Positions 35,055 to 44,989 of a stretch of 64,000 nucleotides of DNA are shown here, piece by piece. The DNA lies in contig NZ_VCNK01000023.1 in assembly GCF_006265095.1 (NCBI RefSeq), positions 1-64,000 on the forward strand. The letters run 5' to 3'. Origin of the DNA: Phaeobacter sp. B1627 (lineage in GTDB: Bacteria; Pseudomonadota; Alphaproteobacteria; Rhodobacterales; Rhodobacteraceae). Within the stretch, counting starts at the first letter, position 1, and the number at the start of each line of letters is the position of its first letter. The notes under the pieces were generated by a model. It searched no databases. It was given only the letters and a program-made list of their open reading frames with translations, and was not told where the DNA came from. A program made the position numbers and the translations under genes.

Positions 35055-36053
35055 ATGACCTCCACACTCGCCCCTTTTCCCGCCGCACGTCCGCGCCGGT
35101 TGCGCAGTTCAGCCGCCATTCGCAATCTGACGCGCGAGACCGAGCTCTCCGTCAACGATCTGATCTGGCCGGTCTTCGTGCGCGACGGTGAAGGGCTGGA
35201 AGAGCCGGTACCGTCCATGCCCGGCGTCCTGCGTCGCTCCGTCGATCGGGTGGTCCAGGCAGCAACAGAAGCCTATGCGCTCGGTATCCCTGCAATCTGC
35301 CTGTTTCCCTACACGGACCCCTCTCTGAAGACCGAAGACTGCGCTGAAGCTTGGAACCCTGACAATCTGTGCAACCGCGCCATCCGAGGGATCAAGGCAG
35401 CGGTGCCCGACCTTGCGATCATGACCGATGTCGCGCTGGACCCCTACAATATAAACGGCCACGATGGCTTTGTTATTGATGGGGAAATCAGGAATGACGA
35501 AACCGTTGATGCGCTGGTGAAAATGACGCTTGCCCAAGCCGAAGCCGGGGCAGATATCATCGGCCCTTCGGATATGATGGACGGACGTGTCGGAGCAATG
35601 CGCAGCGCACTGGAGGGCCGGGGCTTTCACAACGTGAAGATCCTGTCCTATTCCGCCAAATACGCTTCGGGTTTCTATGGTCCGTTCCGTGATGCGGTTG
35701 GCGCGTCCGGAGCGTTGAAGGGGGATAAGAAGACCTACCAGATGGACCCGGGAAACTCTGACGAGGCCTTGCGCATGATCGCACGCGATCTGCGGGAGGG
35801 CGCCGATATGGTGATGGTCAAACCCGGGCTCGCCTATCTGGACATCTGCCACCAGGTCAAACGCGAGTACCGCGTGCCGACGTTTGCCTATCAGGTCTCC
35901 GGCGAATACGCGATGATCCAGGCTGCGGCGCAGAACGGCTGGATCAATGGCGAACAGGTCATGCTCGAAAGCCTGATGGCTTTTCGCCGCGCCGGATGTG
36001 ACGGGGTTCTGACGTATTTTGCCCCGCAGGTCGCGCGCCTTCTGAACGGATGA
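35055..36053 (+). CDS. hemB: Porphobilinogen synthase (5-aminolevulinate dehydratase)
   Basis: The 332-residue enzyme joins two 5-aminolevulinate molecules into porphobilinogen in heme, chlorophyll and cobalamin synthesis. The Schiff-base lysines lie in SYSAKYASGFYGPFR and MVKPGLAYLD. The metal-site segment reads DVALDPYNINGHDG, without the three-cysteine zinc motif, so it is the magnesium/potassium-type form usual in alphaproteobacteria. The start at 35055 follows GCAGAGA; the longer frame adds an unrelated leader. Confidence 0.93.
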   Translation: MTSTLAPFPAARPRRLRSSAAIRNLTRETELSVNDLIWPVFVRDGEGLEEPVPSMPGVLRRSVDRVVQAATEAYALGIPAICLFPYTDPSLKTEDCAEAWNPDNLCNRAIRGIKAAVPDLAIMTDVALDPYNINGHDGFVIDGEIRNDETVDALVKMTLAQAEAGADIIGPSDMMDGRVGAMRSALEGRGFHNVKILSYSAKYASGFYGPFRDAVGASGALKGDKKTYQMDPGNSDEALRMIARDLREGADMVMVKPGLAYLDICHQVKREYRVPTFAYQVSGEYAMIQAAAQNGWINGEQVMLESLMAFRRAGCDGVLTYFAPQVARLLNG

Positions 36054-36204
36054 CCGTGAGGGGTGACCTTGACGCACACGGCACCAGAACGGCGAGATGC
36101 CGCCCAATGGGCCACAGATCAAGATGACACCCTGCTCATTTCCGCCTATAGTGCATCTTAACAAGGTGCATTAAGCGCCGTAACAAATTTCAGGTTCTCA
36201 CAAA

Positions 36205-36777
36205 ATGAGCGCAGATAACTCCCGGATCACCCGTCGTACCTTTGTCGCAACGAGCCTCGCCATGCTGGCTGTCACAGCCGCCTGTGGCAACGGCATCGGC
36301 AACAGCAACGACGTCAAAATCGACGCCCGCGTCGATGCGACGTTGAACCAGATGTACAATACCTACCCCGGAACACGGGATCTGGCTGCCAAGGCCTCGG
36401 GGATGCTGGTTATCCCGCTGGTAACCGAAGCCGGGTTTATTCTCGGCGGAGCCTATGGCCGGGGGGCGCTTCGGATCAACGGCGCCACTGTCGATTATTA
36501 TTCCTCCGTCAAGGGCAATGCCGGGCTGCAAATCGGGGCCCAGCAATACGCCCATGTTCTGTTCTTCATGACGGATGAGGCGATGGCCCGCTTCCGCAGG
36601 TCCTCCGGATGGACTGCTGGTGCGGATCTGGAATATGTGGTTCGCGACGAGGGCAACGCACTTACGGCCGATACCAACACGCTGACCGCGCCGGTCATTG
36701 CCGCCGTGTTTGGCCAGGCGGGACTCCGGGTCGGGGCAACCCTTGAGGGGGCAAAATACACCCGCATCATCCCCTGA
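36205..36777 (+). CDS. YSC84-like Tat-exported lipoprotein
   Basis: The 190-residue product opens with a twin-arginine signal (RITRRTFVATS) whose hydrophobic part ends in a lipobox-like VTAAC (Cys near residue 27), so it is probably a lipoprotein sent through the Tat route. The mature part has the Ysc84/LPS-binding-like pattern: AKASGMLVIPLVTEAGFILGGAYGRGAL, and a C-terminal GLRVGATLEGAKYTRIIP. The role of this family in bacteria is not settled. A strong terminator follows. Confidence 0.8.
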   Translation: MSADNSRITRRTFVATSLAMLAVTAACGNGIGNSNDVKIDARVDATLNQMYNTYPGTRDLAAKASGMLVIPLVTEAGFILGGAYGRGALRINGATVDYYSSVKGNAGLQIGAQQYAHVLFFMTDEAMARFRRSSGWTAGADLEYVVRDEGNALTADTNTLTAPVIAAVFGQAGLRVGATLEGAKYTRIIP

Positions 36778-36808
36778 TCCAATTTAGACATTTCAGGTCA
36801 ATATGATA

Positions 36809-36838
36809 AAAGCCTCCCCTCATGTGGGAGGCTTTGTT
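36809..36838 (+). terminator. Intrinsic terminator after the YSC84-like gene
   Basis: AAAGCCTCCC (36809-36818) pairs with GGGAGGCTTT (36826-36835), followed by GTTATTTTAT. It also lies just past the stop of the facing dehydrogenase gene and may serve both. Confidence 0.8.
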
Positions 36839-36856
36839 ATTTTATCCCTCGGGACG

Positions 36857-37729
36857 TCAGCCCATGGAACGCAATCGTTTGATCAGAGCAGACGTATCCC
36901 AGCGGCCGCCACCCAGCTTTTGTACGTCTTTGTAGAATTGATCGACCAGTGCAGTGAGCGGCAGGCTCGCTTCGATATCATCTGCGGTATCCAGACAAAT
37001 GCCCAGATCCTTGCGCATCCAGTCGACGGCAAACCCGTGTTCAAAATGGTCATCCAACATGGTCTGATAGCGATTGGACATCTGCCAGCTGCCTGCGGCG
37101 CCCTGGCTGATCACCTCGACGACCGAACGCCCGTCCAACCCGGCCTTTTCCGCGAAATGCAGCGCCTCACTCAGCCCCTGAACAACGCCTGCGATGGCAA
37201 TCTGGTTGCACATCTTGGTCATCTGGCCGGCACCGCTTTCGCCAATACGCCGACAAATCCGCGAATAGGCCTCCATGATGGGAACAGCCGCATCGAAAAC
37301 CTCCGAGTCGCCACCACACATGATGGATAGCACACCATTCTCGGCTCCGGCCTGCCCGCCTGAAATCGGCGCATCAACAAAGCCGATATTCTGTTCCTTT
37401 GCGGCAAGATACAGCTCTTTGGTAACCTTGGCGGACACCGTCGTGTGATCGACAAAGGTGGCCCCTGCGGACATGCCGACAAAAGCCCCGTCGGAGCCGA
37501 GACACACAGACCTGAGATCGTCGTCATTTCCAACGCAGGACATCACAAAGTCGGCACCATTGGCCGCCTCTTTCGGTGTTGTCGCCAAAGATCCGCCATG
37601 CTCGGCGACCCAGGCCTCTGCCTTTGCGGTCGTGCGGTTGTAAACCGTGACGCTGTGACCTGCTTTTTGCAGATGTGCTGCCATCGGATAGCCCATCACA
37701 CCTAGCCCCAGGAACGCAACGTTTGTCAT
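36857..37729 (-). CDS. 3-hydroxyisobutyrate dehydrogenase-family oxidoreductase
   Basis: The 290-residue beta-hydroxyacid dehydrogenase has the NAD-binding VAFLGLGVMGYPMAAHL at its start, FVDAPISGGQAGAENG (substrate loop), and the catalytic Lys in GAGQMTKMCNQ. It likely oxidises a small 3-hydroxy acid; which one is not certain (glyoxylate/succinic-semialdehyde reductases share this fold). GGAAAGGAC precedes the ATG. It is divergent from the penicillin acylase. Confidence 0.85.
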   Translation of the reverse strand: MTNVAFLGLGVMGYPMAAHLQKAGHSVTVYNRTTAKAEAWVAEHGGSLATTPKEAANGADFVMSCVGNDDDLRSVCLGSDGAFVGMSAGATFVDHTTVSAKVTKELYLAAKEQNIGFVDAPISGGQAGAENGVLSIMCGGDSEVFDAAVPIMEAYSRICRRIGESGAGQMTKMCNQIAIAGVVQGLSEALHFAEKAGLDGRSVVEVISQGAAGSWQMSNRYQTMLDDHFEHGFAVDWMRKDLGICLDTADDIEASLPLTALVDQFYKDVQKLGGGRWDTSALIKRLRSMG

Positions 37730-37843
37730 GTCCTTTCCCCCTCTTCTGTCTTCGCATATGTTGGCGACAACCCTACCAGCCGCTCGCCCAAGCGCAATGC
37801 GACTCGGCAACAAATAATGAAATTCCAAGGGAATAGACAAAGA

Positions 37844-40318
37844 ATGGCACGCCTTTTTCAATGGCTCCTATGGCTGACCGCCAGTTCGATTCTGCTTGGC
37901 CTGACAGGCGCGGTTCTGGCCTATTTCCTCGCCTCTCAATCCTTGCCCGAATACGATAAGGAGATTGCCCTGCCCGGGCCCACGGCTCCGGTCGAAATTG
38001 TGCGGGATCATGCCAACGTCCCGCATATCTTTGGCAGTTTCGGCGCCTCGGACGAAGATGTATTCTTTGGCCTTGGCTATGCGCATGCGCAGGATCGCCT
38101 GTGGCAAATGGCGGTGATGCGCCGCACGGCCCAGGGACGGCTGTCGGAGGTTTTTGGCCCGCGTACGGTGAAGACGGACAGCTTTCTGCGCCGCCTGGAT
38201 ATCTATCGCCTGGCGCGGAGTTCCGTTGCTGCGCAAAGCCCCGAAACGCTGCGCTCCCTGGAGGCCTATTCCGCCGGGGTCAATGCCCGCATACAGGAGA
38301 TCAATGAACGCGCTCTGGGGCGCGGCGCTCCTGAAATGTTTTTGTTCAACATGCCACTTGCCCCGTGGCAACCTGCCGACAGCATCGCATTGATGAAACT
38401 GATGGCTCTGCAGCTATCTTCGCATATGCAGGAGGAAATTCTCCGCGCGCAGACCTCCATTGCGCTTGATGATGCTGCCCGCCTCAAGGACATCCTGCCC
38501 GATGCGCCGGGGGCCGGCACCGCGACCCTTCCCGAATACACCAGCCTGTTCCCGAGCTTGCGCAACCGCCCGCAATCGCGTTCGGATATCGCCGCGCTTA
38601 TGCCCGTGGCGCCGCGCGATCTGGGGGGGGCGTCGAATGCCTGGGCCGCGGCTCCCACCCGATCAGCAGCCGGAGGCACGTTGCTTGCCAATGATCCGCA
38701 TCTGAAACTGACCGCGCCGGGGGCGTGGTATCTGGCGCGATTGGAGCTCGGAACCGGCGGCGTGATCGGCGGAACAATCCCAGGGATCCCGGCGGTTCTG
38801 ACAGGGCGATCCCAACAGATGGGCTGGGGGCTGACGTCGTCCTATCTCGATGACCAAGACCTATTTATCGAGAAAATCAACCCCGACAACCCACAGGAAT
38901 ACCTCAGCCCGACCGGCTACAAAAGCTTCATCTCCCGCCCGTCGATCGTTCAGATCAAGGGAAATGAACCGCTTACACTGACGCTGCGCTGGACAGAAAA
39001 CGGCCCCGTCCTGCCCGGTTCTCTGTTCAACCTCGCCTCGATTACGCCGCCCGGTCATGTGGTTTCACTGGGTTGGACCGCGCTGTCGCCCAGCGACACT
39101 TCAATGACAGCCGCCTTGGATCTGATGCGGGCGGGCACCGTGGCAGAGGCGCTTGCCACAGGCGAGAAGTTTATCGCGCCGTCACAGAACCTTACACTCG
39201 CAGATGAAACCACCATTGCGCTCAAGACAATGGGGGCGATGCCGGATCGTGATTTGCGCAACCAAAGCCAGGGGCGGCTGCCAAATCAAGGGTGGCGGCG
39301 CGAAAACAAATGGCAGGGCCGCCTGCCCTATGCCGCCAATCCGGAGTTTCTCAGCCCCCGTGGCGGCATTGTCGGCAATACAAACAACAAGCTCCTCGAC
39401 CGGCCGTTTCCAAATCATGTTTCCTTTGAATGGGGCGACACCCAACGGATCAATCGGTGGCGGCGCCTGATGCAATCGCGCGAGGTTCACACCCGGGACA
39501 GTTTCATCGAGGCCCAGCTCGACACCGTCTCCTTCAGCGCACGCACCTTGTTGCCCTTGATCGGAGCGGATCTGTGGTTCACGGGCGAAGCCGCAGCAGA
39601 GGGTACTCCGGCACGCCAGCGTCAAATTGCGTTGTCGCTTCTGGCGGAATGGAATGGCGAGATGAATGAACATCTCCCCGAACCACTCATCTATGCCAGC
39701 TGGGTCCGATCGTTGCAAAAGCGCCTTATCGAGGATGACCTCGGCCCGCTTTCGGATGCGTTTTCTCGGGTAAACCCCCTGTTTCTGGAACGTGTGTTCC
39801 GCAATGTCGACGGAGCGTCAGCGTGGTGTGATATAAGGCGCAGTGCGCCGACCGAGACCTGCACCGATATGGCGCGCCTCGCTTTGGACGATGCTCTGGT
39901 CGAAATTCACGAGAAATACGGCAACGCGCTGGAAGCCTTGCGCTGGGGCGACGCACATCAAGCGACGCACGACCACGAGGTGCTGGGCGAGGTTCCGCTG
40001 CTGCGCTATTTTGTGAACATCCGCCAATCCACCAGCGGCGGAGACAACACCCTGCAACGCGGACGCACCTCCGCTGAGGGAGAAAGCCCATTCAACAACG
40101 TCCATGCTGCAAGCTATCGCGGTGTCTATGATTTTGCTGATCCGGACAGCTCGGTGTTTATCATCGCAACTGGCCAATCCGGCCATTTTCTGTCACGCTA
40201 TTACGATGATATGGCCCAACTCTGGCGGCGCGGAGAGTATATTCCGATGTCACTGGATGAGGAACTGGCGCGCGCTGCGGCCGTCGGCGTCACACGTATT
40301 CTGCCTCGGGAGGACTGA
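37844..40318 (+). CDS. Penicillin acylase-family N-terminal nucleophile hydrolase
   Basis: The 824-residue precursor has an N-terminal membrane or signal segment (about residues 5-30), an alpha chain beginning with VEIVRDHANVPHIFG, and the beta chain that starts at the Ser of GGASNAW, the self-cleavage and catalytic residue. The family hydrolyses amide bonds of acylated compounds, including acyl-homoserine lactones and penicillins; the natural substrate here is unknown. It should fold in the periplasm. AAGGG lies 14 bases before the chosen ATG. Its terminator overlaps the hflX stop. Confidence 0.88.
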   Translation: MARLFQWLLWLTASSILLGLTGAVLAYFLASQSLPEYDKEIALPGPTAPVEIVRDHANVPHIFGSFGASDEDVFFGLGYAHAQDRLWQMAVMRRTAQGRLSEVFGPRTVKTDSFLRRLDIYRLARSSVAAQSPETLRSLEAYSAGVNARIQEINERALGRGAPEMFLFNMPLAPWQPADSIALMKLMALQLSSHMQEEILRAQTSIALDDAARLKDILPDAPGAGTATLPEYTSLFPSLRNRPQSRSDIAALMPVAPRDLGGASNAWAAAPTRSAAGGTLLANDPHLKLTAPGAWYLARLELGTGGVIGGTIPGIPAVLTGRSQQMGWGLTSSYLDDQDLFIEKINPDNPQEYLSPTGYKSFISRPSIVQIKGNEPLTLTLRWTENGPVLPGSLFNLASITPPGHVVSLGWTALSPSDTSMTAALDLMRAGTVAEALATGEKFIAPSQNLTLADETTIALKTMGAMPDRDLRNQSQGRLPNQGWRRENKWQGRLPYAANPEFLSPRGGIVGNTNNKLLDRPFPNHVSFEWGDTQRINRWRRLMQSREVHTRDSFIEAQLDTVSFSARTLLPLIGADLWFTGEAAAEGTPARQRQIALSLLAEWNGEMNEHLPEPLIYASWVRSLQKRLIEDDLGPLSDAFSRVNPLFLERVFRNVDGASAWCDIRRSAPTETCTDMARLALDDALVEIHEKYGNALEALRWGDAHQATHDHEVLGEVPLLRYFVNIRQSTSGGDNTLQRGRTSAEGESPFNNVHAASYRGVYDFADPDSSVFIIATGQSGHFLSRYYDDMAQLWRRGEYIPMSLDEELARAAAVGVTRILPRED

Positions 40319-40319
40319 A

Positions 40320-40348
40320 ACGCAGCGCCTCAAAGCGCTGCGTATTTT
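40320..40348 (+). terminator. Terminator of the penicillin acylase gene, overlapping the hflX end
   Basis: ACGCAGCGC (40320-40328) pairs with GCGCTGCGT (40335-40343) around CTCAAA, followed by ATTTT. The hairpin starts one base after the acylase stop codon and includes the hflX stop codon. Confidence 0.75.
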
Positions 40349-41601
40349 GCCTTCTGGGTCTCCGTCCAACGTACGGTGATTTCAAACCCGCCCTCAGTCT
40401 GCTCTTCAGACTCCACGATGTCTTCCTTGAACAGCCACGCCCGCTGCTTGCCTTGCGAAAAATCCAAGCTGAGGACTTCAAGCACCCGGACGCCTTGCAA
40501 TTTTACAGCAATATCCTTGAGGAGTTCGGGAATGCCTTCGCCAGTGACGGCTGAAATTGCAAACAAGGCATCACTGCGCTCAGCACGTTGGCGACAGGCG
40601 TCCGCCTCTTCCGGCGTCAGCTGATCAATCTTGTTCCAGACTTCGATCCGCGCGCGGTCATCCCCAACTCCCAGCGATGACAGAATTTTCTCGACATCGG
40701 TAGCCTGGCTCTCACTGTCGCTGTGACTGATATCTCGCACGTGCAGAATGACATCGGCGGCCAGCACTTCTTCCAATGTCGCGCGAAAGGCCGCGACCAA
40801 TTCGGTAGGCAGGTCGGAGATGAAGCCCACCGTATCGGACATGATCACTTCCGGCCCATCCGGCAATTGAACGCGTCGCATCGTAGGGTCCAACGTGGCA
40901 AACAGCATATCTTTTGCCATCACATCTGCGCCCGTCAACCGATTGAAAAGGGTTGATTTTCCGGCGTTCGTATAGCCGACAAGCGCAACAATCGGATAGG
41001 GTATCTTTGCACGAGCCGCGCGATGCAGCGTCCTCGTTTTCACCACTTTGTCCAATTGACGGCGCAGTCTCACGAGCTGATCGTCGATCGCGCGCCGGTC
41101 CGCCTCGATCTGGGTTTCACCGGGGCCGCCGACGAATCCCAAACCACCCCGCTGGCGCTCCAGATGGGTCCATGCGCGCACGAGCCGCGTACGCTGATAG
41201 CTCAAGGCAGCCATCTCGACCTGCAAAACACCCTCGCGGGTCCGCGCGCGGTCCGAGAATATCTCGAGGATCAGCCCGGTGCGGTCAAGAATTTTGACGC
41301 CCCAGGCCTTCTCCAGATTGCGTTGCTGCACCGGGCTGACCGAGCCGTCGATCAGGACCAACTCGATATCCTCGGCCTTCAGCTCCGCATTGATTTCCTC
41401 AATTTTCCCGGAGCCAAACAGCTTTCCCGCATGCGCCTTGGGCAGGCGCACGACAGCGGAGCCAATCACATCCAGATCAGGCAGGGCTTCGGCAAGACCA
41501 ACAGCCTCCAACAGAGCAGGCTGGGCAGGGCGTCGCCGATTATCTGATTTGATTTCCGGATGCAGAACCCAAGCCCGGGTCCGCTTCCTGTCATGCTCCA
41601 T
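40330..41601 (-). CDS. hflX: GTPase HflX
   Basis: The 423-residue GTPase has the HflX N-terminal domain (FGSGKIEEINAELK, ERQRGGLGFVGGPGETQIE) and a G domain with GYTNAGKST, DTVGF and NKID. HflX splits stalled ribosomes, notably under heat stress. Its ATG overlaps the hfq stop in TGATG, so translation is coupled. This hfq-hflX order is common to many proteobacteria. Confidence 0.93.
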   Translation of the reverse strand: MEHDRKRTRAWVLHPEIKSDNRRRPAQPALLEAVGLAEALPDLDVIGSAVVRLPKAHAGKLFGSGKIEEINAELKAEDIELVLIDGSVSPVQQRNLEKAWGVKILDRTGLILEIFSDRARTREGVLQVEMAALSYQRTRLVRAWTHLERQRGGLGFVGGPGETQIEADRRAIDDQLVRLRRQLDKVVKTRTLHRAARAKIPYPIVALVGYTNAGKSTLFNRLTGADVMAKDMLFATLDPTMRRVQLPDGPEVIMSDTVGFISDLPTELVAAFRATLEEVLAADVILHVRDISHSDSESQATDVEKILSSLGVGDDRARIEVWNKIDQLTPEEADACRQRAERSDALFAISAVTGEGIPELLKDIAVKLQGVRVLEVLSLDFSQGKQRAWLFKEDIVESEEQTEGGFEITVRWTETQKAKYAAL

Positions 41602-41840
41602 CAATTGGAGTCTTCACCCTCATAAAGACTGATCGGCTGGGCCGGCATGATGGTGGAAATCGCATGCTTGTATACAAGCTGGGATTGACCATCGCGGCGC
41701 AACAACACGCAAAAGTTGTCAAACCAAGTAATTACACCCTGTAGCTTAACACCATTGATCAAAAAAATTGTAACCGGAACTTTGGTTTTGCGAACGTGAT
41801 TCAGAAACGCGTCCTGAAGATTCTGTCTGTCCGAAGCCAT
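41601..41840 (-). CDS. hfq: RNA chaperone Hfq
   Basis: The 79-residue Sm-like protein has [30 protein letters not shown] (Sm1) and [12 protein letters not shown] (the YKHA Sm2 motif). It forms a hexameric ring that pairs small RNAs with mRNAs. It ends a series running from the ntr genes through trkA and trkH, a position known in other alphaproteobacteria, and in these bacteria Hfq affects nitrogen-fixation regulator expression. Confidence 0.97.
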   Translation of the reverse strand: MASDRQNLQDAFLNHVRKTKVPVTIFLINGVKLQGVITWFDNFCVLLRRDGQSQLVYKHAISTIMPAQPISLYEGEDSN

Positions 41841-41970
41841 TCTTATTATCTCGCCTTTGTTCTTGTCACGTGTTGCGGCCCAACACGCCCCTTCAGCAGA
41901 GTATGGACGCAGATTTCTCGGGTTTCCAGCCGAAAAACGTCACTTTTCTATATGGCTTACGCAGTTTGGC

Positions 41971-43509
41971 TCAGCTTCGCCAAAGATTGGGCGACAGAAG
42001 CGCGATTATCGCCAGTGTTTCCAAACGCCCCAGTACCATCGCAAAACACAAGATCAGTTTTGCCGGAGCAGCCATCAGGCTCAGCTCAATCGGAACTTGT
42101 CCTGCCGCCTCGATCAGCGGGCCCGTTGTTGACAATCCTGCAACCGCCAGAATCATGGCCTGTTCAAAGGGAATGCCAAACGCGGACAAAGCAACACAGA
42201 TCACGGCGAGCGACAGCGCGAACAGCATGAAGAAGATCCATGCCACGAAGGCGCCGTTGCTCTGCAGGCGCCTGTTCCCGCGCCCTTCGCCGCTGACTGA
42301 CGACGGGAGCACCAGGCGCTCCATCTCGCGCAGACCATTGAGGTAAAGCGCATAGACCCGCAGCAGTTTGACCCCGCCGGCGGTCGTGGCGACGCCGCCC
42401 CCCATGACAGCCAGCCCCAAAAGGATCATCCCCGGTGTCTCCAAGCCGGACCATTCCTGCGCACTAAGCCAATAGGCGCTTTCAAATCCGTTGGTGGTCA
42501 GGAACGATGTGACCGTGAACAGCGCGCCCCAAAATGACGCGAACGCCATTGAAATATCATCGGATGCGTTGACTTCCAGCGCCGCCATCCAATGCCGGGC
42601 GAACAACAAAAGAGGCACACCCAGAATGATCAGGAGCCCCGTGCGAAATTCCGGGTCCTTGTCCAGACGGCTGTGACCAACCGCCACCGTATCGCTGGAG
42701 AACGTGAGGCGAGATAGCGCAAACAGCAGAAACAAGAACATCACCATCTCGCCCGCAAGCCCCGCCTGGGCCGCTCCGATGCCACCGATCGGCGAGATCC
42801 CGGATGTCGCCATGATCGACATTGCATGGCAGATACCAACCAGACCGCTCTCGCCGCAGAGGACCAGCAAGACCGCCAGCGCAAGCGTCAGGCCGAGATA
42901 GACGGGCGCGAGGGTCCGCGTAACCAGGATCAGTTTCCGACGCGGATCCGGGCGTTGACTGTCACTCAGATTGGCGTCGCTGCGTCCGGGCTCCGCCCGG
43001 GCCGTGACCTCAAATCCGCCGAGGGACAGCGGAGCCAGCACTGCGGAGGCAGCGATCCACATGAACAGCCCCCCCAGCCAGGCCACTAATGCCCGCCACA
43101 GATGAACCGACAGAGGCAACCGGCCCGGCGCGTCAAACACATCCGCGCCCGTCGTCGTCAATGCGCTGACCATATCGAAATAGGCATTCAGATAGCTTGT
43201 ATTCTGCAAAGCGTCCTGCAGGGGAACAGCTAGGTACAGCGGTAAAAACACAAAGGTCGCGAGCAACGTCATCAACTGCCCCGGCATGCCATAGCGCGGC
43301 ACCCGGTTGGCGACAGACAGGCCGATAAAGGTCACCAAAGTGAGCCCGACAAGACCTGCGTAAAAGAAACTCTGCGATGTCTGGTGATCGTCGGCCACCA
43401 CCGCATGCACCGCGGGGATCCACATGGCGATCGCAAAGACTCCCCAGATCAGCAGCACCAGCGGCAACCGCAATATACCGCGCACCTGTGAGCGAGGACG
43501 ACGGGGCAT
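41971..43509 (-). CDS. trkH: Trk potassium uptake channel subunit TrkH
   Basis: The 512-residue membrane protein carries repeated M1-P-M2 pore units, visible as ALTTTGADVFD, SIMATSGISPIGG, FLTTNGFES and GLSTTGPLIEA, where the TTG/TSG triplets resemble selectivity-filter loops. It imports K+ with TrkA as its nucleotide-binding partner. It starts two bases after the trkA stop, so the two are co-translated. The length is typical. Confidence 0.9.
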   Translation of the reverse strand: MPRRPRSQVRGILRLPLVLLIWGVFAIAMWIPAVHAVVADDHQTSQSFFYAGLVGLTLVTFIGLSVANRVPRYGMPGQLMTLLATFVFLPLYLAVPLQDALQNTSYLNAYFDMVSALTTTGADVFDAPGRLPLSVHLWRALVAWLGGLFMWIAASAVLAPLSLGGFEVTARAEPGRSDANLSDSQRPDPRRKLILVTRTLAPVYLGLTLALAVLLVLCGESGLVGICHAMSIMATSGISPIGGIGAAQAGLAGEMVMFLFLLFALSRLTFSSDTVAVGHSRLDKDPEFRTGLLIILGVPLLLFARHWMAALEVNASDDISMAFASFWGALFTVTSFLTTNGFESAYWLSAQEWSGLETPGMILLGLAVMGGGVATTAGGVKLLRVYALYLNGLREMERLVLPSSVSGEGRGNRRLQSNGAFVAWIFFMLFALSLAVICVALSAFGIPFEQAMILAVAGLSTTGPLIEAAGQVPIELSLMAAPAKLILCFAMVLGRLETLAIIALLSPNLWRS

Positions 43510-43510
43510 T

Positions 43511-44887
43511 CTAGAAGTAATCGATCGAGACCTGCATCAGGCGCTCGACCTCCCGCACGTCTGCCGCCATCGCAAACAGGGCGATAGTATCCCCGGCCTC
43601 AATACGTAGCGCGCCACTTGGGCGCATGACCTCGCCATTCTTGCTCACGGCACCGACCAGCACACCCTCGGGAAAATCGATATCGCGGATGGCTTGCCCC
43701 GCCATCGGCGAGGTCGAGAGAACCTCTGTCTCGATCACTTCGGCCTCGGCATCGCCAATGGAGTAGACCTGACGAATTCGGCCATAGCGGATGTGGCGCA
43801 GAATGGAGCTTACGGTGGTGGCGCGCGGGTTGATATGCGCGTCAATCCCAAGATGCGGCAACAGCGGCAACAGGGTCGGATCATTGATCAACGCAATTGC
43901 AAAAGGGCATCCCTCGGCTTTTGCACGCACAGCGGCCAGCATGTTCGTCTTGTCGTCATCGGTGACCGCCAGCATCGCATCGGCCTTGTCGATCCCGGCT
44001 TCGATCATCAACCCGCGATCAAGTCCGTCTCCGTTCAAAACGATGGTGCGTTCCAGGGCCTCGGCGGCGCGCTCGGCGTTCTTGCGGCTCTTTTCGATCA
44101 TCTTTGCCCGGGTTCTCCCGGACCGGCCCTCAAGCGCCTTGGCAACCTCCAGCCCCACGTTTCCGCCCCCGACAATCACGACACGTTCCTGGCGTTTCTC
44201 TTTTTTACCAAACACTTCCATCGTACGGTTCACGTCATCCGCATGACAGAACACATAGGCGGAATCACCGACAAACAATTGATCCCCGGGTTCGGGCGCA
44301 AAGAGCGTTCCGTCCCGACGGATACCGACCACAATCGCCCGCAACGTCGAGAACAGCTCTGTCAACTGACGCAACGGAGTATTCACCACCGGGCAATCGT
44401 CATCCACCCGAATCCCCAGAAGCTGCGCACGGCCATCCATGAACACCTCGGTATCGAATGCAGCCGGCGCCCGCAGACGTTGCATCGCCGCTGCCGCGAC
44501 TTCGCGCTCCGGGCTGATGACGACATCAATCGGCAGGTGATCGCGCCGATAGAGATCAGAATAGATGGCGTTCAGATAGCTCTTTGCCCGCAGTCTCGCA
44601 ATCTTGCGCTGGATCGAAAAGACGGAGTGCGCCACCTGGCAGGTGACCATGTTCACCTCGTCCGAATGGGTCGCCGCGATGATCATATCCGCGTCCCGGG
44701 CACCTGCACGATCCAACACATCAGGATATGAAGCAAACCCTGCAATCCCTTGAACATCAAGCGTATCTGTCGCCCGGCGCACCAGATCAGGATTGTTGTC
44801 CACAACAGTGACATCGTTGTGTTCTCCAGACAGATGGCGGGCGATCTGCCAGCCCACCTGCCCGGCACCACAGATAATTACCTTCAT
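43511..44887 (-). CDS. trkA: Trk potassium uptake regulatory subunit TrkA
   Basis: The 458-residue cytoplasmic protein has two tandem RCK units, each with a Rossmann glycine motif: IICGAGQVGWQIARHL at the start and VIVGGGNVGLEVAKAL near residue 240. Each is followed by a TrkA_C segment. It binds NAD(H)/ATP and gates TrkH. It follows ntrX by about 100 bp on the same strand, an arrangement seen in other alphaproteobacteria. Confidence 0.93.
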   Translation of the reverse strand: MKVIICGAGQVGWQIARHLSGEHNDVTVVDNNPDLVRRATDTLDVQGIAGFASYPDVLDRAGARDADMIIAATHSDEVNMVTCQVAHSVFSIQRKIARLRAKSYLNAIYSDLYRRDHLPIDVVISPEREVAAAAMQRLRAPAAFDTEVFMDGRAQLLGIRVDDDCPVVNTPLRQLTELFSTLRAIVVGIRRDGTLFAPEPGDQLFVGDSAYVFCHADDVNRTMEVFGKKEKRQERVVIVGGGNVGLEVAKALEGRSGRTRAKMIEKSRKNAERAAEALERTIVLNGDGLDRGLMIEAGIDKADAMLAVTDDDKTNMLAAVRAKAEGCPFAIALINDPTLLPLLPHLGIDAHINPRATTVSSILRHIRYGRIRQVYSIGDAEAEVIETEVLSTSPMAGQAIRDIDFPEGVLVGAVSKNGEVMRPSGALRIEAGDTIALFAMAADVREVERLMQVSIDYF

Positions 44888-44989
44888 CGATCCGCTCTCC
44901 GGGCGCTGGAATGCTCTTCTGCATGACAGAAGGCCATGATGTGGTCAATTCAATTGTCCGGCGCCGACCCGCCACAGGAAGGCCGGCCG

